Shown: piece after piece, positions 26,537 through 34,484 of the stretch | Position numbering within the stretch: position 1 is the first letter of the stretch | Layout: every line of letters starts with the position of its first letter | Source of the DNA: Acidobacteriota bacterium | Lineage (GTDB): Bacteria; Acidobacteriota; Terriglobia; Acidiferrales; UBA7541 | Direction of reading: 5' to 3' | DNA: 64,000 bases | Assembly (NCBI GenBank): GCA_003224085.1 | Contig: QHYK01000115.1 | Location: 1 to 64,000 of the forward strand | Notes under the pieces: model-generated | What the model saw: only the letters and a program-made list of their open reading frames with translations | Told to the model about the DNA's origin: nothing | Database searches by the model: none | Translations under genes and position numbers: made by a program

Positions 26537-27655
26537 ATGAGCAAGAACACAACACAGATTAGAGCCGCGGTCGTCCGCGAGAAAGGCGGACCTTTTAGCA
26601 TCGAAACATTAAGTTTGGAAGGCCCGCGGCGCGATGAAGTATTGGTCAAGGTCGTGGCCACCGGCTTGTGCCACACAGATATGGTTGCCCGTGATAAGGG
26701 CTACCCCGTACCGCATCCAATCGTGCTTGGCCACGAAGGCGCAGGACTCGTCGAGAGCGTAGGAGCGGATGTTGTCAAAGTCGCGCCTGGCGATTCTGTC
26801 GTGCTCACATTCCTGACATGCGGACGTTGTAGGCCTTGCTGCTTGGGGAGAATTGCCCATTGCGAAAAGACCTTCCCGCTCTCCTTCGGCGGAGCGCGGC
26901 TGGACGGCAGCACTGCTACACTCGACGGCCATGGCGAGAAAGTTCACGATCACTTTTTCGGGCAATCGTCGTTTGCGACATACGCACTCGCCAATGAACG
27001 CAACGTGGTCAAGGTCAGCCGTGACGTGCCGCTCGAACGCCTCGGTCCGCTCGGCTGCGGTATTCAGACCGGAGCCGGGGCCGTAATGAATGCGCTGAAT
27101 GTGAGACCGGGTACAAGTTTCGCTTCCTTCGGCGCGGGCGCAGTTGGATGCTCAGCGATCATGGCAGCACGGGCTATTGGAGCAACAACCATCGTCGCCA
27201 TAGACATCGTGCCCTCGCGTCTGGAAATTGCAAAGGAACTGGGCGCGACGCATGCTATTAACAGTAAACAGACAAATCCAGTTGAGGCGATCCGAGATAT
27301 TACTGGTGGCGGAGTCGATTATTCGCTAGAGGCCTCCGGGGACCCCAGAGCGTTGCATCAGGCGATAGAAGCACTCGGATCTCTCGGCACCTGCGGCATC
27401 GTCGGAGCAGAGCCACTAGGCACAGAGGTGAGCTTTGACGTGAACAACCTGATGATACCCGGTAAGGGGATACGCGGCATTCTTGAGGGTGAGAGCGTTC
27501 CCGATATCTTTATCCCGCAGCTCATCGAACTCAACGCGCAGGGGCGCTTCCCGTTCGAGAAACTGACGAAGTTTTACACCCTCGATCAAATCAATCAAGC
27601 TGCCAAAGACAGCGAAAATGGCGGCACGATCAAGCCCATCATTCGCCTAATGTAA
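26537..27655 (+). CDS. Zinc-dependent alcohol dehydrogenase (aryl-alcohol type)
   Basis: The product of about 372 residues has catalytic zinc ligands in GLCHTD and GHEGAG, a structural-zinc Cys cluster (CGRCRPCCLGRIAHC), and a Rossmann segment (SFGAGAVGCSAIMAAR). The order and length match the class containing aryl-/benzyl-alcohol dehydrogenases. It would interconvert an alcohol and an aldehyde with NAD and pairs logically with the aldehyde dehydrogenase at 23692. ATG 26537 is set by GAGGAGGAA just upstream. Confidence 0.88.
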   Translation: MSKNTTQIRAAVVREKGGPFSIETLSLEGPRRDEVLVKVVATGLCHTDMVARDKGYPVPHPIVLGHEGAGLVESVGADVVKVAPGDSVVLTFLTCGRCRPCCLGRIAHCEKTFPLSFGGARLDGSTATLDGHGEKVHDHFFGQSSFATYALANERNVVKVSRDVPLERLGPLGCGIQTGAGAVMNALNVRPGTSFASFGAGAVGCSAIMAARAIGATTIVAIDIVPSRLEIAKELGATHAINSKQTNPVEAIRDITGGGVDYSLEASGDPRALHQAIEALGSLGTCGIVGAEPLGTEVSFDVNNLMIPGKGIRGILEGESVPDIFIPQLIELNAQGRFPFEKLTKFYTLDQINQAAKDSENGGTIKPIIRLM

Positions 27656-27723
27656 TGGTGGACTGCTCCCTGCGCCGCCGCGCACTCGACGGCATTGTGC
27701 ATCTCGATCCAGGAGGAAACTCC

Positions 27724-28032
27724 ATGTCTCAGCTCACGAATCTCGCTTTCTTCCGCGCCAGGCGTCGCCAGACCGAGGCGCTCGGCGCGGCTCTAGCCGC
27801 TCTAGTCGAGCCCACCCGGGGCGAAGCCGGATGCCTCAACTACGACCTTCACCAGTCCCTCGAGAACGCCGAGATCTGGTTCGTCTACGAGAACTGGCGT
27901 TCGATGCAGGATCTGGACTCGCACATGAAGTCCGTGCATCTGCGTGCCTTTCTGACCGCAGCGCCGACCCTCGTCGAGGGCGACATCGACCTTCGTCGAT
28001 TCACCATGATTTCGACGCCCGCAACGCGTTGA
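27724..28032 (+). CDS. ABM-domain (antibiotic biosynthesis monooxygenase-like) protein
   Basis: The 102-residue product has the small dimeric alpha/beta-barrel pattern of ABM/quinol monooxygenases: an N-terminal strand, GEAGCLNYDLHQSLENAEIW, FVYENWRSMQDLDSHMKSVH and a final strand. Family members oxidise quinols or bind small aromatics. ATG 27724 follows AGGAGGAAACTCC. It stands between an alcohol dehydrogenase and a short-chain dehydrogenase gene, in line with aromatic or quinone chemistry. Confidence 0.8.
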   Translation: MSQLTNLAFFRARRRQTEALGAALAALVEPTRGEAGCLNYDLHQSLENAEIWFVYENWRSMQDLDSHMKSVHLRAFLTAAPTLVEGDIDLRRFTMISTPATR

Positions 28033-28058
28033 CCAAATTTTTTGAAAAGGAGCAAATT

Positions 28059-28809
28059 ATGTCATTTAAAGGCAAGAATGTCATCGTCACCGGCGCCACG
28101 GGCGATCTCGGAACGGCCATCACGCAACGCCTGATCTCGCAAGGCGCCAACGTCCTGGCCGTGGGATCAAGAGCCGGGGAGTTCCCGCGCCTTGTGGCCG
28201 CATGCTCAGGTCCCGGCCTTCTTGAAACCATCGTCGCCGACGTGAGCGATTCGAAACAGGTGCTCGAGTACGCCAAGCGCGCGTTCGATCTCTGGGGTCA
28301 GATCGATGGCTTCGTGAACAACGCTGGAATTCAAACGCCGGTACGTCCGATCGTCGACTTCCCCGAGGAAGACTTCGATCGCGTGATGGCCGTCAATGTC
28401 CGCGGCATGTTCCTCGGGCTCAAGCACGTGTTGCCTCGCATGCGGGAAGGCGGTTCGGTGGTCAACATGTCGAGCGCGCTGGGGTTGGTGGGCGGCGCGG
28501 GCATCTGCGCCTACGTCACGTCCAAGCACGCCATCATCGGCCTGACCAAAACCGCCGCGCTCGAACAGGGGGCTCGCAAGGTGCGTGTCAATGCCTGCTG
28601 TCCAGGTCCCATCGCTGGAAGGATGACATTCAAGCTGGCCGAAGAGGTGTTCGCGGGCAGCAACAAGACCTTTGGCCGAGACTGTTCCGTTGGGTCGCCA
28701 CGGCACTCCGGAAGACGTAGCGGGCCTCGTCTCTTACCTGTTGTCCGACGACTCCACGTATGCGACCGGCACCACACATTCGGTCGACGGCGGCTTCACG
28801 ACCGCCTGA
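28059..28809 (+). pseudogene. Short-chain dehydrogenase/reductase, frameshifted
   Basis: The first ~200 residues are a normal SDR: TGATGDLGTAI nucleotide loop, NNAG, the serine in VVNMSSALG, and YVTSKHA for the catalytic Tyr and Lys. Near 28670 the reading shifts by one base. The original frame runs on to 28895 as nonsense, whereas the next frame gives a proper SDR C-terminus ([19 protein letters not shown], then [12 protein letters not shown]) ending at TGA 28807-28809. The lesion is either a recent mutation or a base-call error; without it the gene would be intact. AAAAGGAG precedes the ATG. Confidence 0.8.
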
Positions 28810-28891
28810 TCGCGTCATTGCGAGAACCGAGATCGCCGGATGAAAAGGAGTTATACAACTGTACATGCTCAACCGAGAATGGTGTGGAAAA

Positions 28892-28933
28892 ATGACACAG
28901 CGAACCTGGTTTATCACCGGCGTGGCGGTTTGA
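28892..28933 (+). pseudogene. Start fragment of a second SDR gene
   Basis: ATG 28892 opens MTQRTWFITGVAV and then a stop. The first eleven residues are the typical N-terminus of an SDR (strand followed by TG at the nucleotide loop), cut just before the glycine-rich turn. The DoxX gene begins at the very next base, so the rest of the SDR was probably replaced. Confidence 0.55.
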
Positions 28934-29386
28934 ATGTCAACAGGCCTTGGTATGATTGAAAAACTTCTTCAAACAGATGCAGATTATGTCTGCACTTTCC
29001 TCAGGACTATCGCTGGAATAATTATTTTTCCGTATGGAATGCAAAAACTGCTTGGCTGGTTTGACGGTGTAGGAATCAAAGGAACACTTGAACAAATGAC
29101 GGTCAGGAAAATCCCTCAATTTATTGGATGGCTGATTATCATCGGGCAGTCGCTTGGAAGTATTGCGCTAATATTCGGTTTTCTAGGGAGAATCGCGGCT
29201 GGTGGACTCTTCATAATCTTTATAGGAGCGCTCATAGTTCACTTGCCTGACGGGTGGGCAATGAATTGGTTTGGAACAAAAAATGGAGAAGGGATTGAGT
29301 ATCACGTAATGCTCCTCTCGCTGCTCTTGATAGTCATCGTTAGAGGAAGCGGCGCCATGTCAATCGATCTTTGGCTAACATCTTAG
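28934..29386 (+). CDS. DoxX-family membrane protein (second)
   Basis: The 150-residue product has four membrane segments (FLRTIAGIIIFPYGMQKLLG; IPQFIGWLIIIGQSLGSIAL; AAGGLFIIFIGALIVHL; VMLLSLLLIVIVRG) and the DoxX pattern. It is richer in Ile/Lys and in A+T than its neighbours, which suggests separate acquisition. The start may be ATG 28934, directly after the SDR-fragment stop, or ATG 28952. It is not closely similar to the DoxX at 18605. Confidence 0.75.
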   Translation: MSTGLGMIEKLLQTDADYVCTFLRTIAGIIIFPYGMQKLLGWFDGVGIKGTLEQMTVRKIPQFIGWLIIIGQSLGSIALIFGFLGRIAAGGLFIIFIGALIVHLPDGWAMNWFGTKNGEGIEYHVMLLSLLLIVIVRGSGAMSIDLWLTS

Positions 29387-29444
29387 GAGGCAATGGGCAA
29401 TCGGCTTCGAGAATGAGAAGGACGTGGGGTCTAAGGAGATTCAT

Positions 29445-29531
29445 ATGCCATACCGGCTATTGGGCAAAAGCGGCCTCCGGGTTTCCGAAGCGGCTCTGGG
29501 CACCATGACCTTCGGCGATGATGCGACTTAG
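29445..29531 (+). pseudogene. Start fragment of an aldo/keto reductase gene
   Basis: Behind AAGGAG, ATG 29445 opens 28 codons (YRLLGKSGLRVSEAALG, then TMTFGDDAT) and then stops. This nearly repeats the N-terminus of the complete aldo/keto reductase at 32059 and breaks off right after the shared TFGD. It is a truncated duplicate. Confidence 0.7.
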
Positions 29532-29592
29532 ATGAAAACAACTCGGAAAGAGGCCGAGGCGCGATTTGTCCGTATTTTAAGGCCTGGAAAAC

Positions 29593-29630
29593 TGGCGGGA
29601 GCAACGGGACTCGAACCCGCGGCGTCTGCC
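29593..29630 (-). pseudogene. tRNA 3'-end remnant (Asp-like)
   Basis: On the minus strand there is a T arm (GCGGG TTCGAGT CCCGT) and acceptor strand TGCTCCC with G discriminator and CCA. The T arm and the discriminator resemble tRNA-Asp. No proper anticodon or D arm precedes it. It is another likely integration scar, lying inside the 26-kb unit. Confidence 0.55.
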
Positions 29631-29739
29631 GCAAGCCGCGCGGGTAAGACGCCCGTCATCCTGAGTGGAAAGCTGTGCGGCGATTCACAGCATCCTTCCA
29701 AACTCCGGGTCATCCATAGCAACAAAAGGAGAGCCTGCG

Positions 29740-30198
29740 ATGAAAGCTCGTATCGACTACACCAATGTTCCGGAAGCGCTCCGTGGGATGTATCAGCTCG
29801 AGCATTATATCCACAACTCAGGCCTGGAGGAATCGCTGGTCCACCTCGTGAAGATGCGCGCTTCGCAGATCAATGGGTGCGCGTATTGCCTCGACCTGCA
29901 TTCGAAAGACGCCCGCGCCCTCGGCGAGACCGAGCAGAGACTCTACGTGCTCGACGCTTGGGAGGAGGCCCCCTTTTACTCCGAGCGCGAACGCGCGGCG
30001 CTCGCGCTCACTGACGCCGTCACTCGGATCACGGAAGGCCATGTGCCCGACGCGGTCTTCGAGCGCGCACGAGCGCACTTCAACGAACAGGAGATGATTG
30101 CGCTGGTGTTTACCCTGACTACCATCAACGCCTGGAACCGCCTTGCTATTACGATGCGTACCGAGGTGGGCAAATATCAACCGAAGGCCCGCCCGTAG
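29740..30198 (+). CDS. Carboxymuconolactone decarboxylase/AhpD-family protein
   Basis: The 152-residue product has the AhpD-like active-site motif NGCAYCLDLHSKDAR (CxxC followed by His) and the usual helical core. Members with CxxC act as alkylhydroperoxidases; the same fold includes carboxymuconolactone decarboxylases of protocatechuate degradation. ATG 29740 has AAAAGGAGAG upstream. It sits just before a divergently promoted TetR gene region within the redox gene cluster. Confidence 0.85.
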   Translation: MKARIDYTNVPEALRGMYQLEHYIHNSGLEESLVHLVKMRASQINGCAYCLDLHSKDARALGETEQRLYVLDAWEEAPFYSERERAALALTDAVTRITEGHVPDAVFERARAHFNEQEMIALVFTLTTINAWNRLAITMRTEVGKYQPKARP

Positions 30199-30403
30199 GA
30201 GAAGATCCGGATGCAGTCAGCGAGATGTTGCATGTGACCCTCCTGCGCCTAGCTTGGCGCAAAAGAACCTTCATGCAGCGGCGCCGGATAAGGATGCGGC
30301 GACGGGAAGTCTACCGAAGTGAATTGCTTTGCGGCGGCAAGGCTCGGCAGCTTCGGGTTTGCCAACTGTCCGCCCTTCATTCTGTTTCGGCCTCCGCCTT
30401 CGC

Positions 30404-30432
30404 TTGCCATCAGCATACTTCCTATGTATAAT
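30404..30432 (+). promoter_or_regulatory. Sigma-70-type promoter of the TetR gene
   Basis: TTGCCA at 30404-30409 and TATAAT at 30427-30432 are separated by exactly 17 bp, giving a near-consensus promoter about 24 nt ahead of the GTG start of the TetR gene. Confidence 0.7.
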
Positions 30433-30440
30433 TGAGTATG
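30414..30440. promoter_or_regulatory. Inverted repeat over the TetR promoter (operator)
   Basis: CATACT and AGTATG form 6-bp arms separated by 15 bp and embrace the -10 element. Binding here by the TetR product would block its own promoter, the standard autoregulation in this family. Confidence 0.6.
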
Positions 30441-30462
30441 CACTCGGTAATAGAGAAGGTCA

Positions 30463-31038
30463 GTGGCGCGTCCTAAAAGCGAAGACAAACGAAATGCGAT
30501 CCTCGACGCCGCGACCCGCCTATTTGCGGAGCGCGGTCTTACCGCTGCCCCAACGTCAGACATTTCAAAACAAGCTGGCATCGCCGAGGGAACTCTGTTT
30601 ACGTACTTCAAGACCAAGAATGATCTGATCAATGCCCTTTACCGGGAGATCAAGCTGGAACTTGCCGACGCGATGATGTCGGATTTCCCTCGGAAGAAGA
30701 ATATTCATACCAGGCTGCGACATGTATGGGATCGCTATGTGAATTGGGGCATTGCAAACCCCAAGCAGCGCAAGGTGCTGGCGCAACTACAGGTTTCGGG
30801 GGTACTCACCAAAGAGTCCAGAGACGCCGGCAGCGCGCCGTTCGTCGAATTCCAAACCATGATTCGTCACGCGATTGAGCAGCGGGTCTTTCGGAATGAT
30901 CTCCCGGTGGAACTAATCTCGAAGTCGTTAGCAGCCTTGGTCGAGGCAACGATAGATCTCACGGTGTCGAATCGATCCAAAGCGAAACAATACCGGGATA
31001 GCGGCTTTCAAATGTTCTGGGCGGCAATAACCAAGTAA
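30463..31038 (+). CDS. TetR-family transcriptional regulator
   Basis: The 191-residue product has the N-terminal TetR helix-turn-helix (RNAILDAATRLFAERGL, then DISKQAGIAEGTLFTYFKTK) and a helical ligand-binding C-terminal domain. It starts with GTG at 30463. A near-perfect promoter with an overlapping inverted repeat lies directly upstream, so autorepression is likely. The SDR and aldo/keto reductase genes downstream in the same direction are the most likely regulated targets. Confidence 0.9.
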   Translation: MARPKSEDKRNAILDAATRLFAERGLTAAPTSDISKQAGIAEGTLFTYFKTKNDLINALYREIKLELADAMMSDFPRKKNIHTRLRHVWDRYVNWGIANPKQRKVLAQLQVSGVLTKESRDAGSAPFVEFQTMIRHAIEQRVFRNDLPVELISKSLAALVEATIDLTVSNRSKAKQYRDSGFQMFWAAITK

Positions 31039-31150
31039 CGAATCGTTGCATCTCATAAATGAGTACGTAATCACAATAGAGTCGCTCGCGAATCCAGCTC
31101 GCCGAGTCTAAACACACATAGTCTGTCTAACAAGGAGAACGGAGGATTTC

Positions 31151-32032
31151 ATGTCGAAGGTCTGGTTGATTACGGGAAGCGGAAACGGGTTGGGGAGGGA
31201 CATCGCCGAGGCGGCGCTGGCCGCAGGTGACAGCGTGGTCGCTGGGGCGCGCCGGACGGAGGAACTGGCACCTCTGGTGGCGCAATACGGCGAGCGGGTG
31301 AAACCCGTGAAACTGGAAGTGCGCGACGAAGCCGCCGCAAAAGCGGCCGTGCACTTGGCAGTGGATACATTCGGGCGGCTGGACGTTCTGGTGAATAACG
31401 CAGGCTATGGGCAATTTGCCCCGTTCGAGCAAATGAGTGCGGAGGACTTCCAGGCGATCGTGGACACCTGCTTCTACGGCGTGGTGTACACCACGCGCGC
31501 TGCTGTGCCGGTGATGCGTAAGCAGAAGGGCGGTCACATCTTTCAGGTGTCTTCGGTCGGTGGCCGCCACGCAGTTCCGGGCAATACGCCGTATCACGCG
31601 GCCAAGTGGGCGGTGGGCGGTTTCAGCGACTCGCTGGCGATGGAAGTCGCGCCCTTCGGAGTCAAGGTCTGCACACTGGAGCCGGGAGGAATTCGGACCA
31701 ACTGGGCACGGCGCGCAGGTCAGAATGCGCCGGACCTGCTGCCCGAATACGAGGCCACGGTCGGTTCGTTCCTGAAGATGTTGCGAGGCCTCGAAGGGCG
31801 TCTGGAAGGCGATCCGCGAAAGATCGCGGATGTAATTCTGCAACTGGCAAATAGCGACGAGGTGCCGGTGCGGCTGATCCTCGGTGTCGATGCGGAAAAG
31901 CGTGTGCAACAAGCGGAAGCTGCGCGGGCGAGCGAGGCCGAGAAATGGCGACATCTCACTGTTTCAACGGTTTTTGAAGATGGGCGCTTCGACAGCCGAT
32001 TGCATATGGCAAAGAGCGGAATCAATTCCTGA
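31151..32032 (+). CDS. Short-chain dehydrogenase/reductase
   Basis: The 293-residue product is an intact classical SDR: TGSGNGLGRDIAEAALAAG nucleotide loop, LVNNAGYG, the serine in FQVSSVGG, and YHAAKWA with the catalytic Tyr and Lys. The C-terminus is longer than average, as in the SDR subgroup that acts on carbonyls in stress or xenobiotic responses. AAGGAGAACGGAGG precedes the ATG. It lies downstream of the TetR gene and upstream of the aldo/keto reductase. Confidence 0.88.
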   Translation: MSKVWLITGSGNGLGRDIAEAALAAGDSVVAGARRTEELAPLVAQYGERVKPVKLEVRDEAAAKAAVHLAVDTFGRLDVLVNNAGYGQFAPFEQMSAEDFQAIVDTCFYGVVYTTRAAVPVMRKQKGGHIFQVSSVGGRHAVPGNTPYHAAKWAVGGFSDSLAMEVAPFGVKVCTLEPGGIRTNWARRAGQNAPDLLPEYEATVGSFLKMLRGLEGRLEGDPRKIADVILQLANSDEVPVRLILGVDAEKRVQQAEAARASEAEKWRHLTVSTVFEDGRFDSRLHMAKSGINS

Positions 32033-32058
32033 GTTGCTGAATCATGAGGAGCACGATT

Positions 32059-33096
32059 ATGAAATACAGATTACTTGGCAAGAGCGGACTGCGGGTCTCC
32101 GAAGCGGCTCTAGGCACCATGACCTTCGGCGACGAGTGGGGATGGGGATCACCAAAGGCTGAAGCGCTGAAAGTCTATGAGACCTACCGCGAGGCAGGTG
32201 GAAACTTTATTGACACGGCGAATTTCTACACCAACGGCACTAGTGAGACATTCCTTGGAGAGTTCATGCAGGGCCATCGCGAGAGCGTCGTTCTAGCCAC
32301 GAAGTACTCCAACGCCACGCCAGGCAATGATCCGAATGCGGCGGGCAATCATCGCAAGAACATGATGCAAGCAGTGGAAGCCAGTCTGAAGCGACTGCAG
32401 ACCGACTATATCGACCTGTACTGGGTGCACATCTGGGACGGGATCACACCTGTGGAAGAAGTCATACGCGGTCTGGACGACTTGGTTCGCCAGGGCAAGG
32501 TTCTTTACGTCGGCATCTCGGACGCTCCCGCCTGGTGGGTCGCCCAGGCAAATACTCTGGCGGAGCTTCGAGGCTGGACACAGTTTATCGGGCTGCAGCT
32601 CGAGTACAGCCTGATTGAGCGGACGGTCGAGCGCGAACTGATTCCCATGGCCGAAGCTTTGAACTTGGGGGTTCTGGCTTTCTCTCCCCTGGCGGGTGGA
32701 TTTCTAACCGGGAAATATCACGGCGCAGGCAAGCCCGACGGCGGGCGGATGACCAATGAGGGAGTAAAAGCCTTCTTTCCAGACAGGGAACAACGCGCGG
32801 CGCCGATGATATTGGCTGTAAAGTCGGTTTCCGAACAAACCGGTCGCAGCATGGCGCAAGTCGCGCTCGCCTGGTTGCGCCATCAAACGGTGCCAGTAAT
32901 CCCGATCATAGGAGCGCGGAAGGTATCTCAACTCCAGGATAATCTCGCCAGTTTGGATCTGGAACTCTCCGCCGAACAATTGAAATCCCTTGATGGAGCA
33001 AGCCGAATCGAGCTCGGATTTCCCCAGAGTATTTACGATAGAGAAATGGTTCGTGCAATTAGGTATGGCGGGACGTGGGATCGCTTGCTGCTCTAA
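32059..33096 (+). CDS. Aldo/keto reductase
   Basis: The product of about 345 residues is a full (beta/alpha)8 aldo/keto reductase. It has GNFIDTANFYTNGTSE with the catalytic Asp and Tyr, the Lys in VVLATKYSN, DYIDLYWVHIWD with the His, and a C-terminal NADPH-binding part (VPVIPIIGARKVSQLQDNL). ATG 32059 is preferred because AGGAG lies 9 nt upstream. A 28-codon duplicate of its start is at 29445. It probably reduces aldehydes or ketones with NADPH. Confidence 0.9.
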   Translation: MKYRLLGKSGLRVSEAALGTMTFGDEWGWGSPKAEALKVYETYREAGGNFIDTANFYTNGTSETFLGEFMQGHRESVVLATKYSNATPGNDPNAAGNHRKNMMQAVEASLKRLQTDYIDLYWVHIWDGITPVEEVIRGLDDLVRQGKVLYVGISDAPAWWVAQANTLAELRGWTQFIGLQLEYSLIERTVERELIPMAEALNLGVLAFSPLAGGFLTGKYHGAGKPDGGRMTNEGVKAFFPDREQRAAPMILAVKSVSEQTGRSMAQVALAWLRHQTVPVIPIIGARKVSQLQDNLASLDLELSAEQLKSLDGASRIELGFPQSIYDREMVRAIRYGGTWDRLLL

Positions 33097-33252
33097 ATGC
33101 GGCACTTCAGGCAGAATCGTGATCCAGATGCCGGCGTTTAAGCTCCCAGTTTACGGGCAAACCGGAAGTTGAACGGCGAGGGCAGACTACTGACAACCTT
33201 GACGACGTAACACCAAGCCTCCCCAATCTCAACTCCCTTAAAGCGTGAAAGG

Positions 33253-33990
33253 CTAGAACAACTGCCCCTGAGTTGGAGTGTCTAACGTGGCAGGCGACGC
33301 GGCCTCCGCATCGTCAATTTTTGAATTGTTGAGTTTCCTGCTGACAGGATACCGACGCATCAAGTTCGCGTCGTAGGGCTTGAGAATGTCACGAATCCTG
33401 CCGAAGTCATTCACGTCGGGATCGAGCCACACATCGTACTTGTCCGGCGTCACGATGACGGGCATACGGTCATGCAGATCGGCTACGAGCGAGTTCGGAC
33501 CGGTCGTTAAGATCGTGCAACTTTCAATGATCTCTCCATACGGGCTCCTCCACTCATCCCACAGTCCGGCGAATGCAAAGACTTCACCCTCACCAACCTC
33601 GAAGCAGTAAGGCTGCTTCACAGAACCCATTTTTCGCCACTCGTAAAATCCATCCGCAGGAATGAGGCAACGTTTGGTAAAGATCGAATCTCGAAATGCC
33701 GGTGTGGTTGTCACGGTCTCCGACCGAGCGTTGAGCGTCCGATTTCCGATGCTCATGTCCTTTGCCCAGGATGGAATCAATCCCCAACGCATGGTTGTGA
33801 AGTGGCGAATCTTTTTGCCTTGCTCTTTGAGGACAATCAGGACTGGCTGCGTTGGCGCAATGTTGTATCGCGGATGCTCTTCAACTTCGTCATCCGCCGC
33901 ACACAGATTCCGAATTTCCGTCCAACTTCCGTCCAATTCAAGGGCAGGATAAACAGCGATGCGGCTCGTAAGCGACACCGAACGTGGCAC
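33253..33990 (-). CDS. SRAP (YedK/HMCES-like) protein, 5'-truncated
   Basis: Most of the frame is an SRAP-domain protein, which shields abasic sites in single-stranded DNA. It has RYNIAPTQPV, MRWGLIPSWAKD, NARSETV, RCLIPADGFYEW, FAFAGLWDEW, and the His in LHDRMPVI. The family always begins MCGR, with Cys2 as the DNA-crosslinking residue. Here the normal ~20 N-terminal residues are missing and the frame instead opens inside the 102-bp tRNA-Asn-associated repeat (33914-34015). The insertion boundary has therefore cut off the catalytic Cys, and the product is probably inactive. I expect the native part to end near 33908. Confidence 0.8.
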   Translation of the reverse strand: MPRSVSLTSRIAVYPALELDGSWTEIRNLCAADDEVEEHPRYNIAPTQPVLIVLKEQGKKIRHFTTMRWGLIPSWAKDMSIGNRTLNARSETVTTTPAFRDSIFTKRCLIPADGFYEWRKMGSVKQPYCFEVGEGEVFAFAGLWDEWRSPYGEIIESCTILTTGPNSLVADLHDRMPVIVTPDKYDVWLDPDVNDFGRIRDILKPYDANLMRRYPVSRKLNNSKIDDAEAASPATLDTPTQGQLF

Positions 33991-34015
33991 TTGGAGTTTT
34001 ATACCCCCCGGCTGT
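33914..34015. repeat. 102-bp direct repeat, right copy (tRNA-Asn-associated)
   Basis: This is the partner of 7847-7948, same orientation, about five mismatches. It begins with TCCGTCCAA-type motifs, cuts the SRAP gene, and runs into the tRNA-Asn anticodon arm. Confidence 0.75.
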
Positions 34016-34027
34016 TAACCGAAGGGT
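34009..34027 (+). pseudogene. tRNA-Asn fragment (anticodon arm only)
   Basis: CCGGCTGTTAACCGAAGGG shows a correct Asn anticodon loop (C-T-GTT-A-A between CGG and CCG). After GGGTTG the sequence leaves the tRNA, so the T arm and acceptor end present in the left copy are lost here. Confidence 0.65.
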
Positions 34028-34484
34028 TGCACCTGGTACTGATATGGGAGGTCGGACGGACAATTTCGTTGTCGAACATCGCGAACGTCGTCTCGAATTG
34101 TTGCTGTTCTATCGGGAGGAAAAATCACAGTAGAGCGTTCGTATACGTCGCTCATTCGGGCGCAACCCGCAGGAAGGGTTTCCTGACAAGTTCGCCACGA
34201 GATTTTAGCGAGAGTAATTGTGTATTCGGTACGTATCGGGCCTCTGCAACCAGAAACTATTCTGCAGCAATAAGTTCCGAAGACCCTGCAACCATCCGAA
34301 TTTACAAGTCGCGCGCCGCAACATCTCGATGTCGCGACCCTAAAACACAGTCGGATGCAATCGATGGCTTCCCACAAGCCGATTTCCTGGAAGCGATCCG
34401 GTCACGCTGAGAATGTGGTCTGCTACCCATTCATAGAATTCTTGAGGCGGGGTCCTACTCGCACGCTCCACGGTGGATAGCCAG
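34028..34484. other. Intergenic region, no gene recognised
   Basis: No family-like frame is visible on either strand between the tRNA-Asn fragment and the SnoaL-like gene. Confidence 0.4.

Larger units (their letters stand above)
7988..34027. mobile_element. Putative tRNA-Asn-bounded genomic island (about 26 kb)
   Basis: The unit runs from the end of one tRNA-Asn 3' part to the end of the next, each preceded by the same 102-bp sequence in the same orientation. It holds the sigma-54 activators, the catabolic and redox genes, and the truncated SRAP gene. I found no integrase, relaxase or phage gene inside, so it would be a non-autonomous or decayed element. The boundaries are seen; the island interpretation is inferred. 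Confidence 0.5.
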
